The translations under genes were made by a program, and so were the position numbers. Below, piece after piece: positions 13,190 to 25,098 of a stretch of DNA of 64,000 nt. The notes under the pieces were generated by a model that did no database searches, was not told the DNA's origin, and saw nothing but the letters and a program-made list of their open reading frames with translations. This DNA comes from Enoplolaimus lenunculus. Lineage: Eukaryota > Nematoda > Enoplea > Enoplida > Thoracostomopsidae. Numbering within the stretch: the stretch's first letter is position 1; every line of letters starts with the position of its first letter. Location of the stretch: positions 95,083 through 159,082 of the forward strand of contig JASANG010004085.1 in the NCBI GenBank assembly GCA_030248215.1. Reading direction: 5' to 3'.

Positions 13190-13285
13190 CCCAAGGTTTA
13201 TTATAACGCCGGGAATGGGACCTCGCCTCTTTTGTACTCGAGACCAGAGCGCCATACCACTATTCCACCCAAATATCCAGTGCCG
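13190..13285 (-). repeat. tRNA-like sequence, possible SINE head
   Basis: Read on the minus strand, an A-box-like TAGTGGTATGGCGC is followed about 30 bases on by a B-box-like GGTCCCATTCC, at tRNA spacing. The anticodon stem does not close properly, so I do not call a functional tRNA. A tRNA-derived retroposon or tRNA pseudogene is the likeliest origin. Confidence 0.3.
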
Positions 13286-13903
13286 GAAGGAGCAGACAGG
13301 GGTAAGGGTCCCCAAACTCGCGAGCGAAGCAAGCGAGAAGCTGGATTACCTTAGGGGTGGGAGTTCCCCAAAAGAGGGTATGGGTGTGGCTGCTCCGGCC
13401 CTGCAGCTATCTGTATGTGTGCGCACAATATGTGTGGCACTTTACTCACCATGCACACATACCGACAAACGAAAAGTTTATAAATTTTATTTACAATAAT
13501 ACTTAGAGTGTTGGTACTTTATTGCTTCTAAGCAGCGGTATACCCTGTTTAATAAAGAAATGTCCGCGTCAAAGCGAGCAAAGCGCAGTCGTGCTTTCTA
13601 GTGAGCCCCAGTTGTGCAGTTAAACCTACTCACCTTTGGGAAAGTTATCAGTGTACTGCTCAACTTGATATGTATTTTCGTCAGCTGCTACAGCTGATCT
13701 GGTTGACGTGGCCAGTTTGGCATCTCTGCTCACATCCACCGGAATAATTTATTTGAGTGTTCTAATGATTTTTATATAGTCATTGTTAAGGCAGAGAGAA
13801 CTATAATGTGTTGAATTTGATAAATCGTTTATGAGATGTCAATTAATTATAAATTCTTCTGCCCGATAATTGATTTAATTGAAACGCGCTATTACCGAAC
13901 AAA

Positions 13904-15012
13904 TGTCACTCACACGTTACCATACGTGCACTCGGCACACGAAATGTCCCCTCCCAAAAGAAATTCAATAGCTTGTCCGGCTTATGTTTTATCGAAACCC
14001 TTCATTTTCCAACAATATCGCCGCCATTCGCGGACATCATAGAATTTCACGGAAACTCTATCCGGACAAAACTGTTTTGCAGTGACACTGTCTAGGACAT
14101 TGAAATGTTCGAAAAACAGTGTAGCGGACAAAATTTTATATGATAGACACATTAGGGACACCTAGCGGGGAAATTCAAATTTTGACGGGAAAATTCTAAT
14201 TTTGGCGGCAAATTCAAATTTAGGCGGGAAAATTCAAATTTAGGCGGGAAAATTCAAATTTTGGCAGGAAATTCAAATTTTGGCGGGAAATTCAAATTTT
14301 GGCGGGAATATTCTAATTTTGGCGGCAAATTCAAATTTAGGCGGGAAAATTCAAATTTTGGCGGGAAAATCAAATTTTGGTGGTAATTCAAATTTTGGCG
14401 GGAAATTCAAATTTTGGCGGAAAAATTCAAATTTTGGCGGGAAATTCAAATTTTGCAGGAAATTCAAACTTGGCGGCAAAATTCAAATTTTGGCGGCAAA
14501 TTCAAATTTTGGCGGGAAAATTATAATTTTAGCGCAAAATTCAAATTTTGGCGGCAAAATTCAAATTTTAGCGGCAAAATTAAAATTTTGGCGGAAAATT
14601 CAAATTTTGGCGAGAAAATTCAAATTTTGTCGGAAAATTCAAATTTTGGAGGGAAAATTCAAATTTTGGCGCGAAATTCAAATTTTGGCGCGAAATTCAA
14701 ATTTTGGCGGGAAATGTTGGCGAACTTGCAAAAAGCAACAAAATTTAATTACCTACTTAGCGCTATCCGGCGACACCTTTTAGACTGTAACGACAAAGTC
14801 CGACAATTCACGCAACTCTATATTTAATATTAACATAATGCGCAAACAGTATACAAAATGTCCGTCAATGCAATAAACTCTATGCGGACATTTTTTATTT
14901 AGAGATAAAATTTCCGCACACAGTTACGCAATAACAGTATAGCTAACCTTTTAAAAACAGTATAGGGGACGATGGATGTGCCGAGTGCACGTATGGTAAC
15001 GTGTGAGCGACA
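13904..15012. mobile_element. 1.1-kb TIR element with central minisatellite
   Basis: The ends are inverted copies of about 40 bp: CTCACACGTTACCATACGTG, then GCACTCGGCACA, appear in that order at 13909 and in complement ending at 15012. The flanks of the central array contain many TGTCC/GGACA words in both orientations that can form hairpins. No transposase frame is present, so it is non-autonomous; superfamily unknown. The centre is the 20-bp array listed at 14161-14714. Confidence 0.7.
14161..14714 (+). repeat. Minisatellite, unit GGCGGGAAAATTCAAATTTT (18-20 bp)
   Basis: About 28 head-to-tail units of 'GGCGGGAAATTCAAATTTT' with small indels of one or two A. The unit alternates a GC-rich block with an A/T palindrome (AAATTCAAATTT). 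Several frames stay open through it because the repeat lacks stops; these predicted Lys/Phe-rich peptides are not genes. A second array of the same unit is at 52374-52580. Confidence 0.9.
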
Positions 15013-17342
15013 AAAAATAAAATATCAATTCACATAACTTTTTTCAATATTTTACTGTAAGGACTAGGGACTTCATATGATTAAGCCAGGCTATCCGGTT
15101 TTGATCTCAACTATGAAAGATGAATCAATACGAAGTGTTTGACAGCTAAAAACAAAGTGTAAACCGCTTGCTTCCTCTTTACACAAAGCTTTGTTCTTAA
15201 AATGCCGGGTTTAAATTTTAAAAATTCTCCAAACCAGGATCTCGCTAAAGAAAGCTAAAGTGAGTCAGATTTGAGCAGTTTTTTGATCATCACAAAAATC
15301 AGCTGTTCGCGCAAGGTCAAAACATTTGCAATCTGTTGAAAAATTAAAACTATTTCGAATATTTTTTAGTTTAAAAGTGACAAAAATGCACAGCCAATTT
15401 TGGGCATCTGTTACACTTTGAAACAGGTCGCAAATGTCAAAAATATCAATATTTGCCAAGTTATATAATTTTTGTAATAATGATAGGGGTTACTTACCTA
15501 TCAATACAAAGAAATAAAAACGGCACTGAAAAACAAAGATGTATATATTTGTGTTATTAAATCACCAGCATTATATATATGTGTGTGCCAACGGAGAACG
15601 AATTTGAGCTCTAAAATTGTTGAGACTCAGCGAAATATTTCCCTGATTTTCACCCCTTCCCCTCTACTTTACCCGAGGCTTTCAAGTCAGTGCAAAAATA
15701 TAACACATTAGTGTAGGTTCGTTTACAAAACAAGACCTTTCATCAGTGTTGCATTTAAATATTATACGCGATGGCGAGGGGGATTCACTGTTTACATTTA
15801 AATTGTTCCCCTTGTTGCTTCTTTTAAGGGTTTGATTGCTGTAACAACCATTTGAGTCAGCTGCTTAAATATATAGTTCAGTGCGTAGCAACCCTCCTTT
15901 AATTATTTCCACAGTGTAAAGACAAACAAATCTTTCGCAACTGATGTAAGCGTTCATCAATGCAAAATTCAGCATGAGCTGTTTCTGGTGTGGGCTGAAA
16001 AATAGCAAAAGAATGCAGGGGCAGATACTGGGCGCTTGGGGATATATAACCCGAAATTTTAGGATAATGAAAAAAGACACTCTTATTCACACAGTACAAT
16101 AACCTGCAGAGGTCTTAAAAACTCTCGCTCGTTACATTCGCTCACAAACAATGTTTTAGGCGATGATATACCTCCCGAAGCGAAATCCCGGCTTTTTTCC
16201 TGGAAGAAGAACCGATGTGGACAATAAAATTTGGTTACATCTGCAAAGCCAAAGTTGCCATTTTGTAAGTCAAAATTTTCTTCCAAGTGTCATCGTTGGT
16301 GTGCACGGACGCATAAACTCGTTTTGGTGGACACGTGTTTTTGACAGAACAAATGCAAAGTTTGGAGGGTCAGCTAAAATATTAACAACCGAGTTATTTT
16401 CCATTTCATTCAGTTTATGTTGCGAATTGGTAGTTGTTCCTAAATATACAGTCAATAACGAGTATTTAAAACAACGACGCATCAGCTGATTCGAGAACGG
16501 TGCAGACTACATACGCTGGGGCGCGATATAATGATGCAAGAAGCCTCGTAAGCGAGAAGTCAAATGCTATTTTAATAATTTGGTAAAGTATTGACCTAAA
16601 TACTACTTTTTCAACTTCTATACTATGTAAAGCAAACTTTTCTGACATCAAAGATGCGAGGAGCCGGACCCTTGTGCCCCGGCTACTCGGCCAGGGTTGG
16701 AACCGGCCCGGGCCCGGATTCAAATGTTGGCCCCGCTGGTCTAAGCGGACCGGGCCCGGACTTGCACCCAAACTTTGGGCCCGCGAGCCGAAATAAATCG
16801 GGGCAGTGTGCGACCTCTTTGGCTTTTTTTGCCCCATGAGCCAACAAAACAGACCATTAGTTGGAGCTATAATAATATCGTATCTTTGAACCATAATTTT
16901 TAATTTTTATAGATACTGCTGTCATGTCGTAGCAAGGATTTTGAATAGTAGAGTTACGTTCTATGAAAATTGCGAAGAGGATTTTCTTCTGTCACAAACT
17001 GAAACCGAGACTAAAAAATTGCATAAAAGTCGAAAATCGGATTGACAGCTGAATCCGCTCTGGCTACGCCCTTGACTTGGTTCATCTACCGTTCCCTAAA
17101 GACTTAGCTTTAGTATAATGCATGCCAAGCCTAAGCGTTTCCTCAAGCCTGAACCTAAGCCTTAATGCGTTTCTTCAAAAAAAATTTGAAGGGACATATC
17201 TTCCCGTCGCCTCACTGTTTCACTTGATTTTAATCCTTAAATCGCAATCATTTGCACCTTAATATGAAAACTGTTTTAGTCCACTCTAGCAAGCGATCTT
17301 ATTGATTATCTAGAATTTTTAACTACAGCATTTCTACTGCTA
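15013..17342. other. No gene seen; GC-rich patch at 16655-16800
   Basis: No supported exon. At 16655-16800 lies a GC-rich block with GGCCCGGGCCCGG twice and GGGCCCGCG, unlike the AT-rich surroundings; it looks like the tip region of a repeat rather than a gene. Around 17103-17165 there are several AAGCCTAAGC-like words (complement of TTAGGC). Confidence 0.4.
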
Positions 17343-17784
17343 CTGTAGTGACCCGAATAAGAGGAAGGGGGACTGATATAAATTTGGCCTCTGCAGAGGG
17401 TCTCGCCCCTGTTATTCGGTTACGGACTGTTATTTATTTTCATCCCGCCCTTCGCCACCCTTCGTTACTCATATATCCGGTATAGCAACTATCCGTCGAA
17501 TTAAAAATTGTTTGTCTTGTGTCAATAGCTCGTGCGATAATACGAGGTTATACTTATGAATGTATATTCAAAATTTAAGTACGCTTAAAAGTTTCAAACT
17601 CAAATTATTTGGTCCTGGAGTCATTTATGCGCTACAATTAGAAATATTTGACATTTACAGACTCTAATTAAGGTTTAGGGATTTTATCCGCTTACGGATC
17701 CTTATTAGAGATACGGACTCCTGTTGATTGGGACTCAAATTGGGACCTCCTCTTATTGCCCCCCTCTTATTCGGGTCAATACAG
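17343..17784 (+). mobile_element. Family A TIR element, copy 3
   Basis: 442 bp flanked by TA, canonical left TIR CTGTAGTGACCCGAATAAGA and right TIR with one change (TCAATACAG). The interior is collinear with copies 4 and 5, including the 'GGTCCTGGAGTCATTTATGC' block. Confidence 0.8.
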
Positions 17785-19202
17785 TACTTCAATAAATTCG
17801 TTAATCATTGGCGAGAAAATATATCGCAATTTTTATTATTATCCTGTTTACAAGCCAGTGCGGGCGATTGTGGGCGGTATTTTAGTGAACGTAGCATGTG
17901 GCTTTCGAAGGAAGCTTCAATGAGCAATATTTGGTGAAATTTGAAAAACGGAGTTATGTTTGTATGGTTTGTTTTATGTTTTGTCTCCTGTTGTAAACGT
18001 ATATACAATTCACAGGTGCGGCCAAGTGTGATGCACCCGGGCCAAGTTCGCTGAAAAAAACTGCGCCGCTTTCAACTTTGACTGCGGCACTTCCCTTGAA
18101 TTCCTCTCTGAATTACCAGCTTTGTTCATTGTGCTGCTTACCTTAGTTTTCCAAATTGTAATTTGTATATCTTGAAGGCACGGGATTCTCCAAACAAACC
18201 AGCAGGCTGCAGTTAACGAATAATATATGTTTAAGATATTTAAGTTAAGCTTTGTTCATATTAGCTTTTTCTGAAAATTACCAATAAACAACTATTACTA
18301 CTACGATCCTAAAAATTTTGGTTATAGCAGCATTTTGCCTAAATAACCAAATTTTCTAAGAATAAGACCGGTGATTCAATGAATTTTTTGCTACTGAGTA
18401 GGGAATAAAATCCTGGATATAGCTAAAATTTGTCATAGATCAGTTCACGTTTACCTATTTGCTTGCTATGGTAATAGCCAAACCATACGTACATGTTCAA
18501 ATTTTAGATTCGGTCATTGTAGGTCCCACTAGCATCAAACAAACCAATTCGGTTCTTAGAAGTTTTAGACAAACTTCAATCGTATAAAAGCGCAACGAGT
18601 AATAAATTGAAAGCGCTTTAGTTTTCAGTATGAAATTTATGCGGTTTGAACGACCAGTAATCACAATTTAAAAGCCAGTCATTAATAGTTTTTGAAAGTC
18701 GGCCGCAGTCAAAAGTTAAAGAGGGATAAGGTGTACTACGTCGTGCAGCACAGTGATGCTAAGGCTTCATTTTTAAAATGTTGGTTTTTGCAAATCGCTT
18801 ATATACAAATGTAAACATTATGATTGCGCGAATCGCGATTACGGTGTCTAGGGATATAAAATATATCAACGTAAGGAGAAACAAAATCTTGCAGCCGTAG
18901 AATTAAGATGCCATTATGCTGGTCTCTTTTATCAGCAGAGTTAGATATCTTTACCGGTCTTCCCTGTCTACCGGATAGCGGGTCTCAAGAAATACATCAT
19001 GCTCTATCGCAGCTCGTACTTTTTTCTACTGTCAATTAAAATGCGGGCGTCCAATATAGTGTGTTACACGCAATGTGTTTTTAGTAAGACCTAGAAAAAT
19101 ACTTTCAGGTCTTTAACATCGAAACATAAATTGAGACCGACATGAAAGTAGCTTAAGTTTTATTTCGGAAGTATTACGTCACAGGGTCTTTTCCGTTTGT
19201 AT
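17785..19202. other. No gene seen; possible TIR pair at 18073 and 18720
   Basis: CAACTTTGACTGCGGC at about 18073-18094 is mirrored near 18697-18720 (GCCGCAGTCAAAAGTTA), which may mark a 650-bp element. No coding exon is supported. Confidence 0.35.
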
Positions 19203-19739
19203 CCTACCAGCCCGAGTTTGCCCAAAAATGGATCGATTTTGAAATTTTTTTATATATTTGAACTTCTCATGACCACGATTGGGCATTCCACGCCAAAATT
19301 TGAATTTTTGAAAACTTCCTGTTGTAAGGTCTCAAGGTCCACCCTCGATACCCAAAAAATTTGCAAAAAATTTGATAAATTATACATCATTCGACGCATC
19401 GTGCAGAGCTGCGTCGAATGGTGTTAATTTTCCATAATTAGACGACTTGTTAACGAATTGTGCCCAAATAACTGATTTGGCGCTGTCCCAAATCGTTGGC
19501 AGCACGTCAAATCAGTTATTTGGCTATAACTAGTTAATCAATTGTCTAGTTACAAAACTTTTATCACCATTCGTCTCAGCAATGAAAGCTGCATAGAATG
19601 ATGTATAATTTGTCAAACTTTTTCACAAGGAATTTTTGAAAAATTCCATTTTAGGCTTGGAATGATCAGGGCAGGGGCACGAGAAGCTTAAATGTGCAAA
19701 AATTTTAATCCAACGATCTTTGGGTAAAGCCGGCTGGGG
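19203..19739. mobile_element. Full-length foldback element
   Basis: Both halves are inverted copies of one another over nearly their whole length, with the centre near 19485. Matching landmarks, outside to inside, are CCAGCC near both ends, AAATTATACATCATTC at 19377 against its complement near 19610, and CCAAATAACTGATTTGG at 19463 against its complement near 19507-19523. The arms differ by substitutions and small indels, so the two halves have drifted apart. No coding content; a foldback-type MITE. Confidence 0.7.
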
Positions 19740-21271
19740 AAATGACGGAAAAGTCTCACCTCATGTGTAAAAAAAGTTCTAACTTATATGATCCAACAGA
19801 TTATATACTAACGTCAGCTTACAGCACCTTTTCATATGTCCCTTCCCTTACGTACAGGCCACTATATACTCATAAAAGACAAATTGAAGTTCGGTCCAAA
19901 CCCCAAAGACTGCGGATAATAGCATTGACAATTGTAAGGTATTAATGAAATACCAACGTCATTAATTAGTGCAATCAGTTTGCAATCTGCAAACACCTCA
20001 AAACTTGATATACCCGTACTGTTTTTCTGTACTCAAACATTTTGGTTTGAAAGACAGCTTGATTAGAGCCAATATTAAGCTATTTATATGCAAGCCGATG
20101 CCAGCACTATTTCAAAGTTTGACTTTTTGGCAAGATATTGAATGTATTACAGTTTGAATTCGTTTATTTCTGCATGTTATACTCGGTTGTGGTTCATTGT
20201 AAAACGGACATATTTCGACGTTTTAAAGTTTGAGAGGTTTTATATTGTAAGAGCAAAGTGATAAAAGATGATGAGACATTTCAACTTCAAGTTAGAAAGC
20301 AGAATTTAGAGATACAGCCCGGCACAAGCGCCCGTCACTTTTTACCCTGATCGTATATCAGATCTTTTACTATCATAGCGTATATGTTGAAATTTTACAC
20401 TATTAAAATTAATAAACTAAATAAAGTGTGTTCAAAACAATGTCTAAATTTAGTTCCGTCATCTAAGTGATTAGTAAAATTCCTATAAACGGACATTACT
20501 GTTTGTCGTAAAATTTTCTTTCTGTGTTCCTTCAGTGCAACTGCAAAATATCATGCGAGCGGGAAGCCAGACACAATTCTTTATTAAATATAGGACCCTG
20601 GCCACTGTCGGAAATTAGCAAGCAATATTCGCCGTTTTTTTTATTTTTCCAGTTGTTCGCACCGCGTTCCTTGTAAAATGGCACCGCGAAATTTTAGTTT
20701 TATGCGGATCCGGAGAAGAGTCGATTCTCAGATCTAGCCATGCTTGGTACCAGTTAGTTACAGATCTGGTTTAACAATTGGCATTGGGTCGGATTCAAAC
20801 GTAACAAATTTTAAAAAGAACGTTGACGCAAAATTTCGGTAAGAAGATTACATAACAGATTGGCTTCTTCCGAGAGCTAGGCAAGCCAGAACGTAGGCGT
20901 AATTTTTTGCATAAAATTCTTTTACGTGCCTTGTTGAATTCATTCTCCTTGGCAAAAATGGGCCTAAAATTTGAGAGACGAACGGTGTTTTCAAAAAGTG
21001 TTTGCAGCAATTATCCCTTAGCCCCGCGGCTCCGCCGACGTTGCTTCCGACGTGGCTGTTCGTTATTTGTTCTTGTCCAATAAAACTTTGTGCCACTTGC
21101 ATAGCAGGACTGTGGCGCACTGAAAATAGCCGTTTGTGAAAACTTTAACTCAATTAATATCCGACTAATATCTTGTTTCAGTTTCGTCAAAAAAGTTTGT
21201 ACAAAAGATAGCTTTTTTCGTCCCGTATTATCTGCCTCATGTATTTAGCAAAATTTCAACCCTTTCTCACA
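19740..21271. other. No gene seen
   Basis: Only short, unsupported open frames and AT-rich sequence. Nothing with domain character or splice support was found on either strand. Confidence 0.45.
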
Positions 21272-21515
21272 TGCACACTGTAAATACCGGTGAGTTGATA
21301 GAGAGAATTAGTTATTTCTGGTTATTGCGGAGTCAATATCAGTAAACATTAAATCACTCTGAGTTGATTTATTCCTGGTGAGTTAAATAAATAACTCAGA
21401 ATGAGTTAAATCAATTCAGTATTCTGAGTTCTATAAGACCTAATTTAGAGCTCAGACCTCTGAGTTGATTCAACTCATTCTGAGCTAAAATCAACTCACT
21501 GAAATTTACTGTGCA
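21272..21515. mobile_element. Short TIR element with GAGTTGAT motifs
   Basis: TGCACACTGTAAATACCGG-TGAGTTGAT at the left is mirrored by ATCAACTCACTGAAATTTACTGTGCA at the right. Inside, ACTCAGAATGAGTTAAATCA and TGATTCAACTCATTCTGAG form a second nested inverted pair. Similar GAGTTAAAT end motifs occur at 3064 and 9845, suggesting a dispersed family. Confidence 0.6.
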
Positions 21516-24500
21516 TATTTTCTGAATTGATCTGAACTTTTCTTTTAAGCTAGGACAGGAAGTTCGGAGACTGGAGCGGGAGGCGTTTACCATCATCACT
21601 CAGGTATAGGAGTTTGACAGTTGAGCCCGAGGAAGCTCTAACGTCCTATGCACACGTTGCACGAAGTTGCTCAGATTCAGTTCTCCCTGAATCCACCACT
21701 CGGTGCGGAATTAAGATGGGTCGCAGGAAAAAGAGCAAAAATTCGCATACCAAACTAAATAACCAGTAAGCTGAGTGAAAAATTGTTACCCATATTCTTC
21801 ACCATAACACATGACACAAAAATAAATGCGGAAGCTGTAAAAAATCTATTCCAGGTATTTGATTGGTGGTTTATAATTTTCTCAATTTTTCAACCCACTT
21901 TCCAGATGCATTAAAACTTTTCTGGTCAAATTAAAGTGCTGTTTGTTACAACTGTTACTGTTTAAAACCAATGGACTCGTGCCTTTTTTGCTACTAATGC
22001 TAGCATGCAGTGAAAGATATAGTAATCTAATCTGTATTTTGTTACAGAAGAATGTCAGCGGGTCTATAAGCAATATCCTTCTAATTTACTCAGGCAATAA
22101 ATAAAAATAAATTATTACATGTTTCTACATTAAAGACTAACAAAATCAAATGTTCTTTTGCATACAATTTGTAAAAACCCTAACGAAATCTAGATATCAG
22201 TGCCTGTATTTTAGTCTAAACTGATACTAACCTTACTTGATAATTCTATAATATAAACGTGGTTTGATTTAACTATCATTTACCATCCAAAACTTTCAAA
22301 ATCATCAGTTAATGATCGGTTATAAACAAAAAACTTCAAACCCTACAGGAGCCTAAAATGAACCGTAGACAGCTGTAGGGATCTCTTATATTGCGGGGGT
22401 TAAATTTCAATTTCAGCAAAGGTTGTTTATACTGCAATCTGCTTCAAAAGAAAAACTTGATGTAACGGCAGTATGTTCAATGATTTTATGTTAAAACTTG
22501 TAAGATTTTTTCAAAGCTACGAAAGATTTAGAACATTTAGCGTATCACCGTACTTCCGCAACATCTCTATTTTTTAAAATGTTTCAAAGTTTTTTGTGTC
22601 CGATTCCCTAAAACAAAAAAATATTTGTCGTCAGCGGCGTCGTGCGAAAGTAACATAGTGCAACTGGAAACAATTATTTTACAAAAACTTTCTTGTGATC
22701 GCTAAAAATGCAACGAATTTGCAACTACGTTTGGCGTGCACTTCAAACCCAATTCATATAACTGCGATTGAATTACAAAATACACAACCGTTTTAACACA
22801 TCCTAAAATCTTCAGCCTCGCTACAAAAAGTGGTCATATGAAACCAACTACAGCGTACCTTTAGGCACATTTAATATTATTAATAAAAGCCCAAAATATC
22901 TGTACGGTATGAGGTTGTGATTGAGACACGGAGACAAAAGATGAAAAAGTTTTATTGCAAAACCACAAAACTCTTCGCTGTCGCCATCTGAAACAGAGAA
23001 AGAGCTACAAGAGAACGAACAATTGCGAGATTGTGTTTGAAATATGTTCGAGCACCCCAAAAACAACACCGGGTCTCTGCATAGGCGATGTGACTGCACG
23101 AGTTATATTATGAACCGCAATTATAGCCAAACAACAGCGTTCAACGGGCTGTTACCAAAAAATTTTACGGTTCTTAATCATAAATACAACTGGTAAAAGC
23201 AAAAACGCGTTTTCATACCTTGTGCACCTATACAATATAAATGGTCATGCCGCTTGGCAAATTACACTTTGTTTAGTGCTTTATTTTAGACCAAATGCGT
23301 AAATAGTTATAAGCTTGAAAAATTTAATAAATTTAAACTACGGGACCTGTATGTTAGGTGGTAGTCCACAAAAAAATAAAATTACTCCTAAAACGATCAG
23401 ATTTTTACATACCAAGTATAAAAATTAAGGCTCATGGGGAGCTATATTTTTGCTCTTTTTACATGTATATCTGTGAAAATGGACATAATTCAAAATTTAA
23501 AAATTGCATACTAGCAATGGATGCTCAAAAAGCGAAGAGTTTAAAAATTCATACATGTATGCACAGTGTGTAATCCCCAAAAGACGTGAGAGCTCTCTCT
23601 GCCTAAAGCTCGAACACTTAGTTTCACTGTGTTTTGCTTGTAAAAGCTTCAATCAGGAAACCTGGAGGTGAATATAGTTTGAAATTAAATAGCACATCAA
23701 ATATAAAAAATATATATTTACTTTCATGAGAGAAAATCAATAGGTAAGGACTCCATTAACACAATGTGTTATATTTTTGTAACGAACAAATGTTATTTTC
23801 TTTTAAAACTTTTCAAAGAACTTTGTTTTCAGCCAATGTGATCGATAGCAATAACAAAAACGTCACTTGAATTAGCTCTGAAAAATATTGGCAACTGTTT
23901 ACTGTCAAAAATAGTTGGCAACCAAACTTCTGTGTTATGTAAGGCCAAACACTAGTACTGTCAGGTAAAAATTACCACTTTTTGACAAAAATGTAATTAT
24001 TCTTCAGCAGTTCTCTTATACCACCTGATTTTAACCAATAGAAGAAGCAAACGTAGCTATTGTTGCAGGAAAACCTATGGAAATGAACTTAAGCTTTGTT
24101 TGAACGAAAAGTTTACTTTAATGTCCAGGAAAGCAGTTGAGTCGGAATTCATTTCGGCAAAAAATGATGGAGCCAGACAAAATAGGTTACTTGAAACAAA
24201 AGCAAAATGACACTAAAGTCAAGCGTAACTAGTACACTTTTCAAATCATATGAAACTAAGGCTTAGGCTTCAGGTTTAGGTAAAGCCTCACGTAAAGGTC
24301 TGAGCTTAGACTTACGTTTTAGATTTAGCGAACACGTAAATTATTGAATGTTTGAGTTGAGTGCAGTTACATATTTGATCAGCCATCGATTTTTGATACC
24401 GCTGAAATGCTGCTGTCGTTCTGGCCTGATATGCCGGCCCACATGACACCCAAGTTTGCAGTTGTTTTCTAAATTACCGTTTTGATTCGTGGATTGTCAC

Positions 24501-24730
24501 AAATATCGACCGCATACAATGAAAACGCAAAGACCAGTGCTGCGAAACTAAAATGCTTACTCCTCTCTTGCGTATACTGTTGCCTGTTTTGTCAGATACA
24601 ATCTGCACACAAAAAAGCAGGGTGAGCCAGATATTTGTTTCCGTTTCCGGTAAAAATCGATGTCCGTTTCCGTTTCCGTTACAGAAATAACGGAAATGCT
24701 GTTATCCTTTACGCTCCAAATTAGTTACAT
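21516..24730. other. 3.2 kb without a recognised gene
   Basis: AT-rich. Contains a TTAGGC-like patch at 24250-24320 (GGCTTAGGCTTCAGGTTTAGG) and an inverted GTTACTTTC motif at 22650. The open frames at 22848-23099 and 23358-23573 show no domain or splice support. Confidence 0.4.
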
Positions 24731-25066
24731 CAAGAGTGGATAATCGCTATTTAACAAGAGATGTGCAACTGGGCGCATTTTGTTTGGAAAAGAATGTGCC
24801 CTTCACGCGTTACGTTTTATCCATGCCCCCTTTTGTTTAGAGGAAGGTACAACCGGTGCGAACCGTGGCACTTTATGTATGCGGCGTCTTACATGGTCCC
24901 CTTATACTTTAATTTAGGGGCATTCATGTGATAGTGACCCAACTCTAAATAAGGGAAGAAAGTCGGCCAAAAACGCAACGCACGCCCGGTTGTACATTTT
25001 GTACCAAGCGGGACCCTAAGAGTTGCACACTCTTGTCGTTATCCACTCTTGATCAAGTTAATTATC
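24731..25066. repeat. Inverted-repeat element with GAGTGGATAA ends
   Basis: ATCAAGAGTGGATAA at the left and TTATCCACTCTTGAT at the right are exact complements, followed inward by ACAAGAG-TGTGCAACT and its complement AGTTGCACACTCTTGT. It is bracketed by Family C end sequences (TTTCCGTTTCCG), so it may sit inside one of those. Confidence 0.5.
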
Positions 25067-25098
25067 CGTTTCCGTTTGCGTTTCACTTATTTTTACTG

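Noticed and set aside
13190-13285. Functional tRNA gene
   Set aside because: Box spacing fits but the anticodon and acceptor stems do not pair; kept only as a tRNA-like repeat. The same holds for 34209-34290.
14280-14827. Long Lys/Phe/Asn-rich open frames of 137-167 codons
   Set aside because: They are translations of the GGCGGGAAAATTCAAATTTT array in two frames; the repeat has no stop codons.
16655-16800. CpG island or promoter at the GC-rich patch
   Set aside because: No gene starts nearby on either strand; the GGCCCGGGCCCGG words look like repeat-element tips.
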